Origin: Bdellovibrio sp. BCCA
GTDB taxonomy: Bacteria > Bdellovibrionota > Bdellovibrionia > Bdellovibrionales > Bdellovibrionaceae
Assembly: GCF_037996825.1 (NCBI RefSeq)
Contig: NZ_JBBNAC010000001.1
Span: 1,550,001-1,614,000 of the forward strand
DNA length: 64,000 nt
Direction of reading: 5' to 3'
The translations under genes were made by a program, and so were the position numbers. Positions 47,268 through 56,181 of this stretch are shown in pieces (position 1 is the stretch's first letter; each line of letters starts with the position of its first letter). The notes under the pieces are model-generated. The model did no database searches, was not told the origin of the DNA, and was given only the letters and a program-made list of their open reading frames with translations.

Positions 47268-47863
47268 GGAAACGCGTTTTTGATTTCGTGTTGGCGATGA
47301 TCGGATTGGTCGTTCTTTCGCCTTTGTTTATTCTAATCGCTTTATGGATTAAAATGGATTCCGCTGGCCCCATTTTTTTTCGTCAAACCCGAGTGGGACT
47401 TAACGGAAGAGTTTTTAGAATTCATAAGTTTCGCACGATGAGGACCGATGCTGAAAAGATTGGTCCGCAATTAACTGTAGGGCGCGATGCACGGGTCACT
47501 CGTTCTGGCGAATTGTTAAGAAAGTATAAAATTGACGAGTTGCCCCAACTCATAGATGTGCTGGTGGGGAGCATGAGTTTTGTGGGGCCTCGCCCCGAAG
47601 TGCCGCGATATGTTGATAAGTATCCAGCTGGCGTGAAAGAAAAAGCACTGTCAGTACGCCCTGGAATCACCGATAGAGCCTCAATTGAATTCAAAGATGA
47701 AAACGAAATATTAGGTGGCTCCGCAGATCCCGAAAAGGACTATGTCGAAAAAATTCTACCTATCAAGTTAAAATACCATCTTGAATATGTAGCTAGGGCT
47801 TCGTTATCAGAAGATTTAAAGTTGATATTTTTGACCCTTAAAGAGATATTTATTTCTCGTTAA
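47258..47863 (+). CDS. Undecaprenyl-phosphate sugar-1-phosphate transferase (initiating)
   Basis: A 201-residue PglC/WcaJ-type transferase. It has one N-terminal reentrant-type helix (about residues 9-31) and the catalytic block [38 protein letters not shown] and [10 protein letters not shown]. This small class starts O-antigen assembly by attaching the first sugar phosphate to the lipid carrier. It overlaps the aminotransferase stop by ten bases. Confidence 0.87.
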   Translation: MWLGKRVFDFVLAMIGLVVLSPLFILIALWIKMDSAGPIFFRQTRVGLNGRVFRIHKFRTMRTDAEKIGPQLTVGRDARVTRSGELLRKYKIDELPQLIDVLVGSMSFVGPRPEVPRYVDKYPAGVKEKALSVRPGITDRASIEFKDENEILGGSADPEKDYVEKILPIKLKYHLEYVARASLSEDLKLIFLTLKEIFISR

Positions 47864-47876
47864 AGGTTAGAGGTCC

Positions 47877-49739
47877 ATGTTTCAAATAATTGCGACTTTG
47901 CCCCGTAAGTATAAAATTCTATTGATGCTTATTTGCGACGTCGTATTGTTGCCTCTTGCCCTTTGGTCAGCAGTTGCTTTGCGTGTTGGCTCATTCGATC
48001 CTGATGTATCAAGCTACCTTTGGTTATTTTTTGCAGTTCCTTTTGTCACGGTGCCTATTTTTATTCGCATTGGCCTCTACCGTGCGGTGATCCGTTATTT
48101 GGATGATAAAATTATCTATACAGTTATTTACGGTGTAACTCTCTCAGTTTTGTTGTTGCTTGCAGTTGTTGTGATGGGAAGAGCAACGGCCTTGCCGCGT
48201 TCATCAGTCATTATCTATTGGGTTATTGCTGTCGCTTATATCGTATCGAGTCGCTTCATTGCGCGTGGTCTAATGCGAAGTCTTGAGCGAATTGAAGATC
48301 ACAGACAACCTGTGGCTATTTACGGAGCGGGAAGGGCAGGATTGCAAACTGCGATCGCCCTTTTATCAGGCCCTGAGTATCGTCCCGTTGCATTTTTTGA
48401 TGACAATGAGGAGTTAAGAGGAAGAAACGTTGCTGGCATTCGTGTTCATGATCCCGAAGACGCTCTTGAGGTCATGGCTGTTAATAATTGCCGACAACTA
48501 CTCATTGCGATGCCTTCGGCGACACGAACTCGCCGCAAGGAAATCATTCAAAAATTTGAAGGAAAAGACGTTGTATTAAAAACTCTTCCTGGTATGGGGG
48601 AATTGGTTAATGGGCGCGTGCGTATCGAAGACATCCGTGATGTTGGTGTCGAGGATCTTTTAGGAAGAGATCCCGTTCCGCCGTTCCAAGATCTCATTGC
48701 AAGTTGCATTTTAGATCGCAGTGTTTTGGTGACGGGAGCTGGTGGTTCCATCGGTTCAGAGTTGTGTCGTCAAATCGTTCAGAACGGTCCAAAGCAAATT
48801 ATTCTCTTCGAGCAGAACGAATTTGCTTTGTACAAAATCGAACAAGAGCTGCGAAAAAACTACGCTTATCTTGAAATTCACTCTGTTCTTGGAGACGTTC
48901 TAAATAAAGAACATCTTTTAAAAACAATGAACCAATATCGCGTGCAAACTGTTTATCATGCGGCTGCGTATAAGCACGTTCCGCTTGTGGAAGCGAATAT
49001 TATTCCCGGTGTCAGAAACAATGTGTTTGGAACGCTCACCGTCGCTCAAGCTAGTATTGAAAGCGGTGTAGAAAACTTTGTTCTAATTTCAACAGATAAA
49101 GCTGTGCGACCGACGAATGTAATGGGCGCATCTAAGCGTTTATCCGAGCTGGTTCTGCAAGCCATTGCAAAGTCAGAGAAAAATCCAACGCGATTTACGA
49201 TGGTTCGCTTTGGAAATGTTTTAGGCTCTTCGGGTTCAGTTGTGCCGTTATTCAAAGAGCAAATTCGTGCTGGTGGTCCCGTAACCGTAACACATCCTGA
49301 GGTTACGAGATATTTTATGACAATTCCCGAAGCTGCTCAGTTAGTTCTTCAAGCAGGGGCTATGGGTAAAGGGGGAGATGTCTTCGTACTTGATATGGGT
49401 GAGCCCGTTAAGATTGTAGATCTCGCAAAGAAAATGATTGAGCTCAGTGGTCTTGAAGTTCGGGATCCACTGACTGGAGCTGGAGATATTTCTATCGAGT
49501 ACGTAGGTCTTCGTCCTGGAGAAAAATTGTATGAGGAGCTTCTCATCGGGGATAATGTTGAAAAAACCCATCATCCGCGAATTATGAGAGCTGTAGAGGG
49601 AATGATCGAAGCTTCCATCCTCTTCTCCAAATTAGAATTAATGAGGCAAGCATGTGAGGTAGGGGAGGTTGAGAAATCTAAACTACTTCTCAAAGAACTT
49701 GTCTGTGAATATAAACCTGCTTCGGAACTTATAACTTGA
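47877..49739 (+). CDS. wbpM: Membrane-bound UDP-HexNAc 4,6-dehydratase
   Basis: A 620-residue WbpM/CapD-type protein. About four N-terminal helices (residues 10-125) lead into two Rossmann-fold domains. The first has YGAGRAG near residue 153. The second carries GAGGSIGSELCRQI (about 287-300) with the catalytic SMK-type segment of this family. Ends typical of WbpM. It makes the 4-keto-6-deoxy intermediate of a UDP-HexNAc, the precursor of QuiNAc, FucNAc or bacillosamine-type sugars. GAGGT before the start. Confidence 0.87.
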   Translation: MFQIIATLPRKYKILLMLICDVVLLPLALWSAVALRVGSFDPDVSSYLWLFFAVPFVTVPIFIRIGLYRAVIRYLDDKIIYTVIYGVTLSVLLLLAVVVMGRATALPRSSVIIYWVIAVAYIVSSRFIARGLMRSLERIEDHRQPVAIYGAGRAGLQTAIALLSGPEYRPVAFFDDNEELRGRNVAGIRVHDPEDALEVMAVNNCRQLLIAMPSATRTRRKEIIQKFEGKDVVLKTLPGMGELVNGRVRIEDIRDVGVEDLLGRDPVPPFQDLIASCILDRSVLVTGAGGSIGSELCRQIVQNGPKQIILFEQNEFALYKIEQELRKNYAYLEIHSVLGDVLNKEHLLKTMNQYRVQTVYHAAAYKHVPLVEANIIPGVRNNVFGTLTVAQASIESGVENFVLISTDKAVRPTNVMGASKRLSELVLQAIAKSEKNPTRFTMVRFGNVLGSSGSVVPLFKEQIRAGGPVTVTHPEVTRYFMTIPEAAQLVLQAGAMGKGGDVFVLDMGEPVKIVDLAKKMIELSGLEVRDPLTGAGDISIEYVGLRPGEKLYEELLIGDNVEKTHHPRIMRAVEGMIEASILFSKLELMRQACEVGEVEKSKLLLKELVCEYKPASELIT

Positions 49740-49903
49740 GAATCAAAGAGTTTAGCGGACTATTTTGTTTGAGTTTGACGACTCGTACTTCATTGGGTTC
49801 TTTGGTAAACAGGAAAAAGTTAATACCTCGCAGCAATCGGTAAACATATTTATTTTAATGCTTCCGCCGAATATCATTAAAAGGAAACTTCCGGAGGCAC
49901 ACC

Positions 49904-52021
49904 TTGAAACAAATTACAAAAATCTTGGGACCTGCTCTAATGAAACCAACAACATCTTCGATGGGATTTTGGTTGGCGTTTGGGCCCGGTCCATTCGAAG
50001 ACGTTAAAGTTGAAATAAAAATTGAGGGATCGGCAAACCTTATTAAGTTTCAGCGTCTTGAAAATTCTGTTTACAATGTTTTTATAACCAATGTCGACAG
50101 GTTGAATCCCGGCACTAAATATCGATACGAAATCTTCATAAACGGTGAGCTTCTTCCGAATGTAACAAAAGAGGGATACAGCTTTAAAACTCTAAGTGGA
50201 GTTGAAAATAGTAACCGCTTCGCTCTTGTAAGCTGTCATGGTGTCGATACCTGGGAAGAAAGAATCACAAAGGAAAAAGCTTCTGTCGGAAGTACCTTCA
50301 ATATGTGGAATGTGCTCGCGGAGAGGGTAGAAAAAGACGATGTAGATTTTGTAGTGTTAGCAGGTGACCAAGTTTATATGGATAAAGCTTTCGAGGGAAA
50401 GCTTGCGAACGCAAATTCAGAATCAATCTATGATGTATACTACAAGTTTTGGAGTGATCCTGCATATCTGAGAGTTATTTCCCGAATCCCGTCATTTCTG
50501 ATGTGGGATGATCATGATCTTCTAGATGGCTTCGGTTCCCGCAATGACCAGTTTAATAAGAGTGGAAAAGAAGAAGGGATCTTTAGTGAATATCGAAAAA
50601 AACTCACTCAGGCTTTTTATGAAATGCAGGCTGTTCGTAATCCAAGCAAAATAAAATTTAAAGTAGGCGAAATTCAAAACTTCTCTACATCTGTGGAGGT
50701 TAATGGCGATCACTTCCATATCTTGGATTTACGATCCGAAAGAAATAGTTTTCAGGGTATCCTTATGGGAGATGACGCTTGGACTCAACTCGAGGAAAGG
50801 ACTTCTCGTACAAAAAATGGGAAGCGTCACTTCTTCGTTTCTCCAGTGACCTATTTCCGAATGGATGAATACACGGAAGGGAATATTGCAGAGTTTGCAA
50901 ACTACCTTTGGAATACTTTGCGTTGGATTGAGAAATTGCCCGGAAGTCGTTTGATTAAGGCTCTTGTGTGGTTTTCCTTTTTTGCTATGTTGTTCCTTTC
51001 AACTCAAATTCCATCGAAGGCCGGGGCCCATTTTGGATCTTCAATAGTTCTTTTTTTTCTAGCGTTGTTTTTTCTGATTAGTGAGTATTTTCGTAATAAT
51101 AAAAAGAACTCCAAAACAGTGCATAAACTTATGATGTTCGCAGGAGGAATTTTCGGGGGGCTGGCTTCGGCGGCGATACTTCTAAATCTAATGCGCGAGA
51201 ATGCATGGTATTCAGTTGGTGATTACTTACAAGAATTTAAGAGTGTCATTCCAAATGTGTTCTTGGATAACTGGGAGGTTTTAGCGGCGGCTTTGTCTCT
51301 TGTTGTTGGTGGTTATGTGGTGTCTTTGTTAAATAAATCTAAGTGGCCCAAGCTTCGTGCAATTGTGTTGGCGCTTCTAGCACTGGGCACCGTTGCGGCT
51401 CTTGCGTGGACTGGATTCCCTGACAGAGAACCGCAGTGGGGACACTTAATAAACACAGTGGCTTTGTTGTTGAGTTTATTTTATCTAATCGTGGCCTTTC
51501 TTGAGTCTCTTAACTTGTTAGACGAAGCTGCGGGAATTGACGATGACGTTAAAGATGGCTGGAGTTCCGAGGTTAATAGAGGGGAGTTACATAAATTTTT
51601 GAAACTCATTTTAGATAGAAAAGGAAAAATCATCCCCTATATTTTATCCGGAGATATTCACACAGGTGGGCTTTCTATGGTGTCGGCAAAATCTAAGGAC
51701 AGTGTTGTGCGAATTCCGCAAATTGTATCTTCTCCGATAACCTATGAGCCGATGAATCACAGAGCAGAGATGTTGACGACAACAAAAGAAATTAGAGAGC
51801 CTCAAGTTGGTGATTTAACGATGGAAGCCTTCAATATCTTTTATCGTTCTGAAAGAAATTTTGCGATTATAGACTGCGGCAGCAGAGATGGTGGGATTAA
51901 AGTTGAATTTTATTTTGAAGATATGGTCGCTCAGAAGATGGGACCGCTTGGTTGTCAATGCGGTCCGAAGGGAATAGTAGGGATTGGTGCTTTACGGGAA
52001 GTTACGCTCTTAGAGCAGTGA
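49904..52021 (+). CDS. PhoD-like metallophosphatase split by a six-helix membrane insertion
   Basis: A 705-residue protein. The N-terminal fibronectin-like segment (1-100) and LVSCHG (108-113), VVLAGDQVYMD (150-160) and MWDDHDLLDG (200-209) match the PhoD/PhoX-like metallophosphatase domain. The last metal motif SGDIHTGGLS lies at 582-591. Between them, about 345-540, come six hydrophobic helices (near 350-367, 378-395, 408-427, 458-476, 485-503 and 515-533). All metal-site motifs are kept. TTG 49904 was chosen because GGAGG lies six bases upstream. There is no signal peptide. The active-site side of the membrane is unclear. Confidence 0.78.
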   Translation: MKQITKILGPALMKPTTSSMGFWLAFGPGPFEDVKVEIKIEGSANLIKFQRLENSVYNVFITNVDRLNPGTKYRYEIFINGELLPNVTKEGYSFKTLSGVENSNRFALVSCHGVDTWEERITKEKASVGSTFNMWNVLAERVEKDDVDFVVLAGDQVYMDKAFEGKLANANSESIYDVYYKFWSDPAYLRVISRIPSFLMWDDHDLLDGFGSRNDQFNKSGKEEGIFSEYRKKLTQAFYEMQAVRNPSKIKFKVGEIQNFSTSVEVNGDHFHILDLRSERNSFQGILMGDDAWTQLEERTSRTKNGKRHFFVSPVTYFRMDEYTEGNIAEFANYLWNTLRWIEKLPGSRLIKALVWFSFFAMLFLSTQIPSKAGAHFGSSIVLFFLALFFLISEYFRNNKKNSKTVHKLMMFAGGIFGGLASAAILLNLMRENAWYSVGDYLQEFKSVIPNVFLDNWEVLAAALSLVVGGYVVSLLNKSKWPKLRAIVLALLALGTVAALAWTGFPDREPQWGHLINTVALLLSLFYLIVAFLESLNLLDEAAGIDDDVKDGWSSEVNRGELHKFLKLILDRKGKIIPYILSGDIHTGGLSMVSAKSKDSVVRIPQIVSSPITYEPMNHRAEMLTTTKEIREPQVGDLTMEAFNIFYRSERNFAIIDCGSRDGGIKVEFYFEDMVAQKMGPLGCQCGPKGIVGIGALREVTLLEQ

Positions 52022-52442
52022 CAGTCTCTTTGAATGCTGGGTAGACTTTATCACGTGCTTGAAGTTTTTCGACGTACTGCTGTAGTCCCAGCTTTGCAAT
52101 ATTCACTAAAACAGAGCGAGGATATTTATCCGATGAAAGAGCTGAGATGACAGAATCAGCATTTCCTTCTAAATCCTCAAAAACATGCTCCGAAATGGCT
52201 TCGTGAATAGCAACTGAGGAAACTGCGTTCGAGGAAAGAGCGTGAACGGCTTCATAAAGGCCAAGAAGTCGTCGACCTGTTTTTTTAGTTGCGACCTCTT
52301 TGATTTTTTTATCCAGATTCAAAGAGATGGTGTTTTCGGCGACCCCGGCACATTGAGCAATAAACTTCTGAGAGCAGTTCAGTGCCTGTTCTAGACTGTT
52401 TACGATATCTTTGACGGTAAGCTCATTATTCATTTTTGCCAT
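52002..52442 (-). CDS. HTH-domain protein divergent from a YhaV-like gene
   Basis: A 146-residue protein. Residues about 20-45 (LNCSQKFIAQCAGVAENTIS) look like a helix-turn-helix. The C-terminal two thirds are helical and acidic, with no family I can name. GAGG precedes ATG 52442. Its last 20 bases overlap the end of the PhoD-like gene. Divergence from a toxin-like gene makes an antitoxin or repressor role possible, but not shown. Confidence 0.6.
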   Translation of the reverse strand: MAKMNNELTVKDIVNSLEQALNCSQKFIAQCAGVAENTISLNLDKKIKEVATKKTGRRLLGLYEAVHALSSNAVSSVAIHEAISEHVFEDLEGNADSVISALSSDKYPRSVLVNIAKLGLQQYVEKLQARDKVYPAFKETVTALRA

Positions 52443-52632
52443 TTCCTACCTCTAAGGTTTATGGATATATACATAATAACGGTATTTTTATCCAAAAATT
52501 TAGCTTTTTATTGATTTTTTAGCACAAAGTATCATGAAATAATTGCAAATCTAGACGAAAATCGGTACTATGTGTCAATAACGTATGCACAAGTGAGTCG
52601 TTAGGCGAGTTTATCTCAGTATAGGACGTATT

Positions 52633-53343
52633 ATGTGGAAAAAGGCTTATTCTGCCGATTTGAAAGTGGAGCTTCTGCGATTGCAAAAGGGGAATAAAAA
52701 AGAGAAGCAGAGGTATGAAAATGCCCTAAAGGCAGTGTCGGCCGTGCTGCTTGATCCTGAAAATAGAGATGACTATAAGAAAGGAACAGGTCAGTACAAG
52801 GCTGCTGATGTTTTAAGCCAATATCGTATTTTCTATGAGGTTCTAAAGCAGGAAAATATCGTTCATTTTGTCTGGATGAATGATGATAAATATATCCACG
52901 ACTCAAGTAAAGACCCTGATCCTTGTTATGACCGCTTTAAAACCTTGGTGCAAACGGGCAAAATTTCACAATATGTCGCTCCGTCTCCTCCAAAGGTGTC
53001 TTTCACGCTGACTGGAGTTTGGAAAAAATCTGTAAAAATATATGCGAAGTATATGGATAACTATGATAACTGCCATTCTGATTTGACGGCTATCACAGAT
53101 GACAAAGGTGTATACAAAATTTCTAAGGTGACAGCGTCGGTAGAAAATAAAGGACTTGAGGAACTTCTTTTGGAGGAATTGATTGCAGATGCTAAGGGGA
53201 AGGGTATCACAATACAGAAAGAATTGAGTTTGAAAGCTGACCAAGTTCGCGTCAATACCATGAGAAAGTTGCTCAGGAAACTTAAGTTTAGCGAAGTGTT
53301 ATCTGATGATGATGTCGAACTTTGGGAGCTTAAAATTCAATAA
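52633..53343 (+). CDS. YhaV-like toxin domain fused to an unknown C-terminal domain
   Basis: A 236-residue protein. The N-terminal part (about 1-110) matches the YhaV/RelE-superfamily layout: YRIFYEVLKQENIVHFVWMN with the WMNDD block at 81-85, followed by a helix ending CYDRFKTLVQTG. Residues 120-236 form a second domain (VSFTLTGVWKKSVKIYAKYM to the end) with no match I know, possibly GNAT-like. YhaV toxins are about 150 residues, so this is an extended form. It is transcribed away from the HTH gene across about 190 bases. No PrlF-type antitoxin is seen. Confidence 0.55.
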   Translation: MWKKAYSADLKVELLRLQKGNKKEKQRYENALKAVSAVLLDPENRDDYKKGTGQYKAADVLSQYRIFYEVLKQENIVHFVWMNDDKYIHDSSKDPDPCYDRFKTLVQTGKISQYVAPSPPKVSFTLTGVWKKSVKIYAKYMDNYDNCHSDLTAITDDKGVYKISKVTASVENKGLEELLLEELIADAKGKGITIQKELSLKADQVRVNTMRKLLRKLKFSEVLSDDDVELWELKIQ

Positions 53344-53374
53344 GCCGAATCAGGAAACGAGAGATTGTTCTTAG

Positions 53375-54265
53375 TTATTTAAAAAAATGCCGAACAGTCT
53401 CCTTGAGTCCCTCATCAAGCCCCACAACCGGCTCCCACCCATAAACCCTCTTAAGCTTCGAAATATCCGCCTCCAAATGCATATTCTGATTCACGCCATA
53501 AGGAATAGCGCCAAACTGAAGCTCTGCTGCGGGATCAATTAAGCTCGCAATTTTCAAAACAACATTTTTGATAGGCTGCGCTTGTCCGCCACCTAAATTA
53601 TAAAACCCAGATTCCTTCACCTCAGGTGCCATCATTGCGATAAGTCTTCCAATGTCTCTCGCATGCACATAGTCCCAAACTTGAATGCACTCGGATAGCT
53701 TCATCGGCTCTTTTTTTAATAAGGTTTGAATAAGTATAGACATCAACGAGCCGGGACGGTCCCCAGGGCCATACGAAGAAAACAATCGCAGCCACGCAAA
53801 ATTAATTCCGTGATCCTTGCAGATTTTTTCGCAAAGAAGACCAGTTGCAAGTTTGGCGATGGCGTACTTTGTGAGCGGAAGAGTCTTCGCTGATTCATCA
53901 ATTTTCTTGTTGTGAACACCGTACTCAGCTTCAGATCCCATTCCGATAAAATTTTTAACTGAACACTTTTGTGCAAGCTTGAGCAGATCCACAGCCGCTT
54001 GCAAGTTCACGATTTGTGAATCGTTTCCCTTTGCGGTTTTATCAACACCGATCCATCCCAAGTGAACAATTGTGTCTGGTTTAAAATTCGCAAAGGCTTC
54101 TTCGATTTTTGGAATGTCTAAAAGATCACCTTGAATGGCTGTTACATTTTGTTTGAGCTTGCTAGGATCTCTTGCCAAGCAAGCGACTTGAAAGTTTTGT
54201 TTTAATAGTTCTTGAACCACGAAGGGGCCAATGCCACCGGTGGCTCCTGTAACAAAAACTTTCAT
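53375..54265 (-). CDS. NAD-dependent epimerase/reductase for a CDP-deoxysugar
   Basis: A 296-residue extended SDR: VFVTGATGGIGPFVV (residues 3-17), with YAIAK as the Y-x3-K site near residue 133 and SYGPGDRPGS. It follows rfbG with one-base overlap in the rfbF-rfbG operon, so it should act on CDP-4-keto-6-deoxyglucose, as a 4-reductase (abequose/paratose type) or an epimerase. Which one cannot be decided. Confidence 0.75.
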   Translation of the reverse strand: MKVFVTGATGGIGPFVVQELLKQNFQVACLARDPSKLKQNVTAIQGDLLDIPKIEEAFANFKPDTIVHLGWIGVDKTAKGNDSQIVNLQAAVDLLKLAQKCSVKNFIGMGSEAEYGVHNKKIDESAKTLPLTKYAIAKLATGLLCEKICKDHGINFAWLRLFSSYGPGDRPGSLMSILIQTLLKKEPMKLSECIQVWDYVHARDIGRLIAMMAPEVKESGFYNLGGGQAQPIKNVVLKIASLIDPAAELQFGAIPYGVNQNMHLEADISKLKRVYGWEPVVGLDEGLKETVRHFFK

Positions 54266-55338
54266 TATCCCTCACTTAGCTTTAAGTATTCCTGAATCTG
54301 TCTTAGCGTGACAGATTTTAGGTTCTCTTTGTTCTTTAAAAACTCACCATACCATGCAGCCGTGAAAGAGACAGTTTCATCCGGAGTAAAAGTTGGAGTC
54401 CAACCTAAAAACTCCATGGCTTTACTAGGATCAAGTCTTAAAAGATTTGCTTCGTGAAACTTTCCAGATGCGGGATCAATTTGAAATTCTCCATGGCCAA
54501 GAACTTCAATAAATTTTTTGGTGATGTAGAGAACATTGTGCTTATTTAAAACTCCCTGTGGTGCCAAATTGTAGGGAGTTGAGTGTTCGGATGGATTTAA
54601 GTGACAATGCATTCCGAGAGTTAAGTATCCACGAGCGACATCTAAGACATGCTGCCAAGGGCGCACGGCCTGAGGATTGCGAAGAACAACGGGACGTTTT
54701 TCATCCATTGCTTGAACGATGTCAGGAATAATGCGGTCTTTCGCAAAATCTCCACCGCCAATGACGTTTCCGGCACGTGCTGAAGCGACTCCAGCGCCCG
54801 TTTTCTTAAAGTAAGAGCGATAGTAAGCTGAAATCGCGATTTCAGCCATGGCCTTACTGGCTGAATAAGGATCGTGACCACCCAAGGTTTCGGTTTCTCT
54901 GTAAGGCCAGAGCCATTCTTGATTTTCGTAACACTTGTCACTTGTGATGAAGACACCTGTTTTTATGAAATCCGTTTTTCTCATGATTTCTAAAAGGTGA
55001 ATAGTTCCCATAGCGTTGGATTGAAATGTCTCGACAGGGTCTTCGTAGGAAACATTGACAATAGGCTGAGCTGCTAAATGAAGAACGATCTCTGGTTTTT
55101 CAGATTTAATAACATTCTGAAATTTTTCAAAATCAAGAGTGTTGCCTTCGTAGGAAGCCATTTCTTTCGAGAGATTTGTCAAATTAAAATGATTTCCGCG
55201 GTAATCAATCGGTGCTTTTGAGTAGCCGACAACTTTTGCCCCAAGATCTAAAAGCAACCAACTTAACCACGAGCCTTTAAAGCCGGTATGTCCAGTGACG
55301 AGAACCTTTTTTCCATTATAGAAAGATCTTAAGTCCAT
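54265..55338 (-). CDS. rfbG: CDP-glucose 4,6-dehydratase
   Basis: A 357-residue SDR. It has the NAD motif VTGHTGFKGSWL, TSDKCYE and the catalytic YSASK all intact, with IGGGDF and RPWQHVLD as in RfbG of Salmonella and Yersinia. It converts CDP-glucose to CDP-4-keto-6-deoxyglucose. A TTG nine bases upstream is also in frame, but ATG 55338 has GGA five bases before it. It overlaps rfbF by ten bases. Compare the degenerate paralog at 18001-19080. Confidence 0.9.
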   Translation of the reverse strand: MDLRSFYNGKKVLVTGHTGFKGSWLSWLLLDLGAKVVGYSKAPIDYRGNHFNLTNLSKEMASYEGNTLDFEKFQNVIKSEKPEIVLHLAAQPIVNVSYEDPVETFQSNAMGTIHLLEIMRKTDFIKTGVFITSDKCYENQEWLWPYRETETLGGHDPYSASKAMAEIAISAYYRSYFKKTGAGVASARAGNVIGGGDFAKDRIIPDIVQAMDEKRPVVLRNPQAVRPWQHVLDVARGYLTLGMHCHLNPSEHSTPYNLAPQGVLNKHNVLYITKKFIEVLGHGEFQIDPASGKFHEANLLRLDPSKAMEFLGWTPTFTPDETVSFTAAWYGEFLKNKENLKSVTLRQIQEYLKLSEG

Positions 55339-56105
55339 TTTATCCAAGGTGCTTTTCCTGTTCTGATAAGGTCTTCAAGTAACATTTTGTCGCGAAGAGT
55401 ATCCATGCACTGCCAGAATCCAGAGTGTTTATAGGCGTAGAGATTTTCCTTGCGAGCAATTGTTTCAAGCGGTTCTCTTTCCCACATAATCGAATCGCCA
55501 GCGATGTGCTCAAAAACTTGATTGGAAAGAACAAAGAACCCACCGTTGATGTAAGTGTGAGTGTTGGCTGGCTTCTCTTTGAATGATGAGATTCGATTGT
55601 GATCATCAAACTCTAAAACACCGTAACGTTCGGCGGGCTGAACGGCCGTCAGCGTTGCCATCTTGCCGTGCTTTTTATGCGCTTCAATCAGCTCTGTGAT
55701 GTTGACGTCACAAACTCCGTCACCATAGGTCATGCAGAATGTTTCTTCGTTTTTCAAATGTTCTCGAAGTCTTTTAAGACGTCCACCAGTCATTGTGTTT
55801 TCGCCTGTGTCGACGAGTGTGACTTTCCAAGGCTCGCTTCTGTTGTTATGAAAAGAAGCTTCATTTGTCGAAAGGTCAACCGTGAGATCGCTCATGTGAG
55901 CACTGTAGTTCAAAAAGAAGTCTTTGATCATGTAGCCTTTATATCCAAGACAAATAATGAAATCGTTGATGCCATAATGAGAATACATTTTCATTATGTG
56001 CCATAGAATGGGTCTTCCGCCGATTTCAACCATAGGCTTTGGGCGAAGGGAGGTTTCTTCGCTAAGGCGTGTTCCGAGACCACCAGCCAAAATAACTGCT
56101 TTCAT
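55329..56105 (-). CDS. rfbF: Glucose-1-phosphate cytidylyltransferase
   Basis: A 258-residue nucleotidyltransferase with AGGLGTRLSEETSLRPKPMV at the N terminus, YGDGVCDVNI and the acceptor-side GYKGYMIKDFF. It makes CDP-glucose for RfbG. The frame is open from 56183, but ATG 56105 has AAGGA upstream. The start faces a GT2 gene across 76 bases, so a bidirectional promoter should lie there. Confidence 0.9.
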   Translation of the reverse strand: MKAVILAGGLGTRLSEETSLRPKPMVEIGGRPILWHIMKMYSHYGINDFIICLGYKGYMIKDFFLNYSAHMSDLTVDLSTNEASFHNNRSEPWKVTLVDTGENTMTGGRLKRLREHLKNEETFCMTYGDGVCDVNITELIEAHKKHGKMATLTAVQPAERYGVLEFDDHNRISSFKEKPANTHTYINGGFFVLSNQVFEHIAGDSIMWEREPLETIARKENLYAYKHSGFWQCMDTLRDKMLLEDLIRTGKAPWIKWT

Positions 56106-56181
56106 GTCGTCCTTTTCTCTGTTAGAACTAAATAAACTTTTATAAGTTTCGCATTGAAAATCTATAGTTAGGCTTTTAATC

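Noticed and set aside
49765-50007. 80-residue frame before and over the PhoD-like gene start
   Set aside because: No ribosome site, and it overlaps the real start in another frame.
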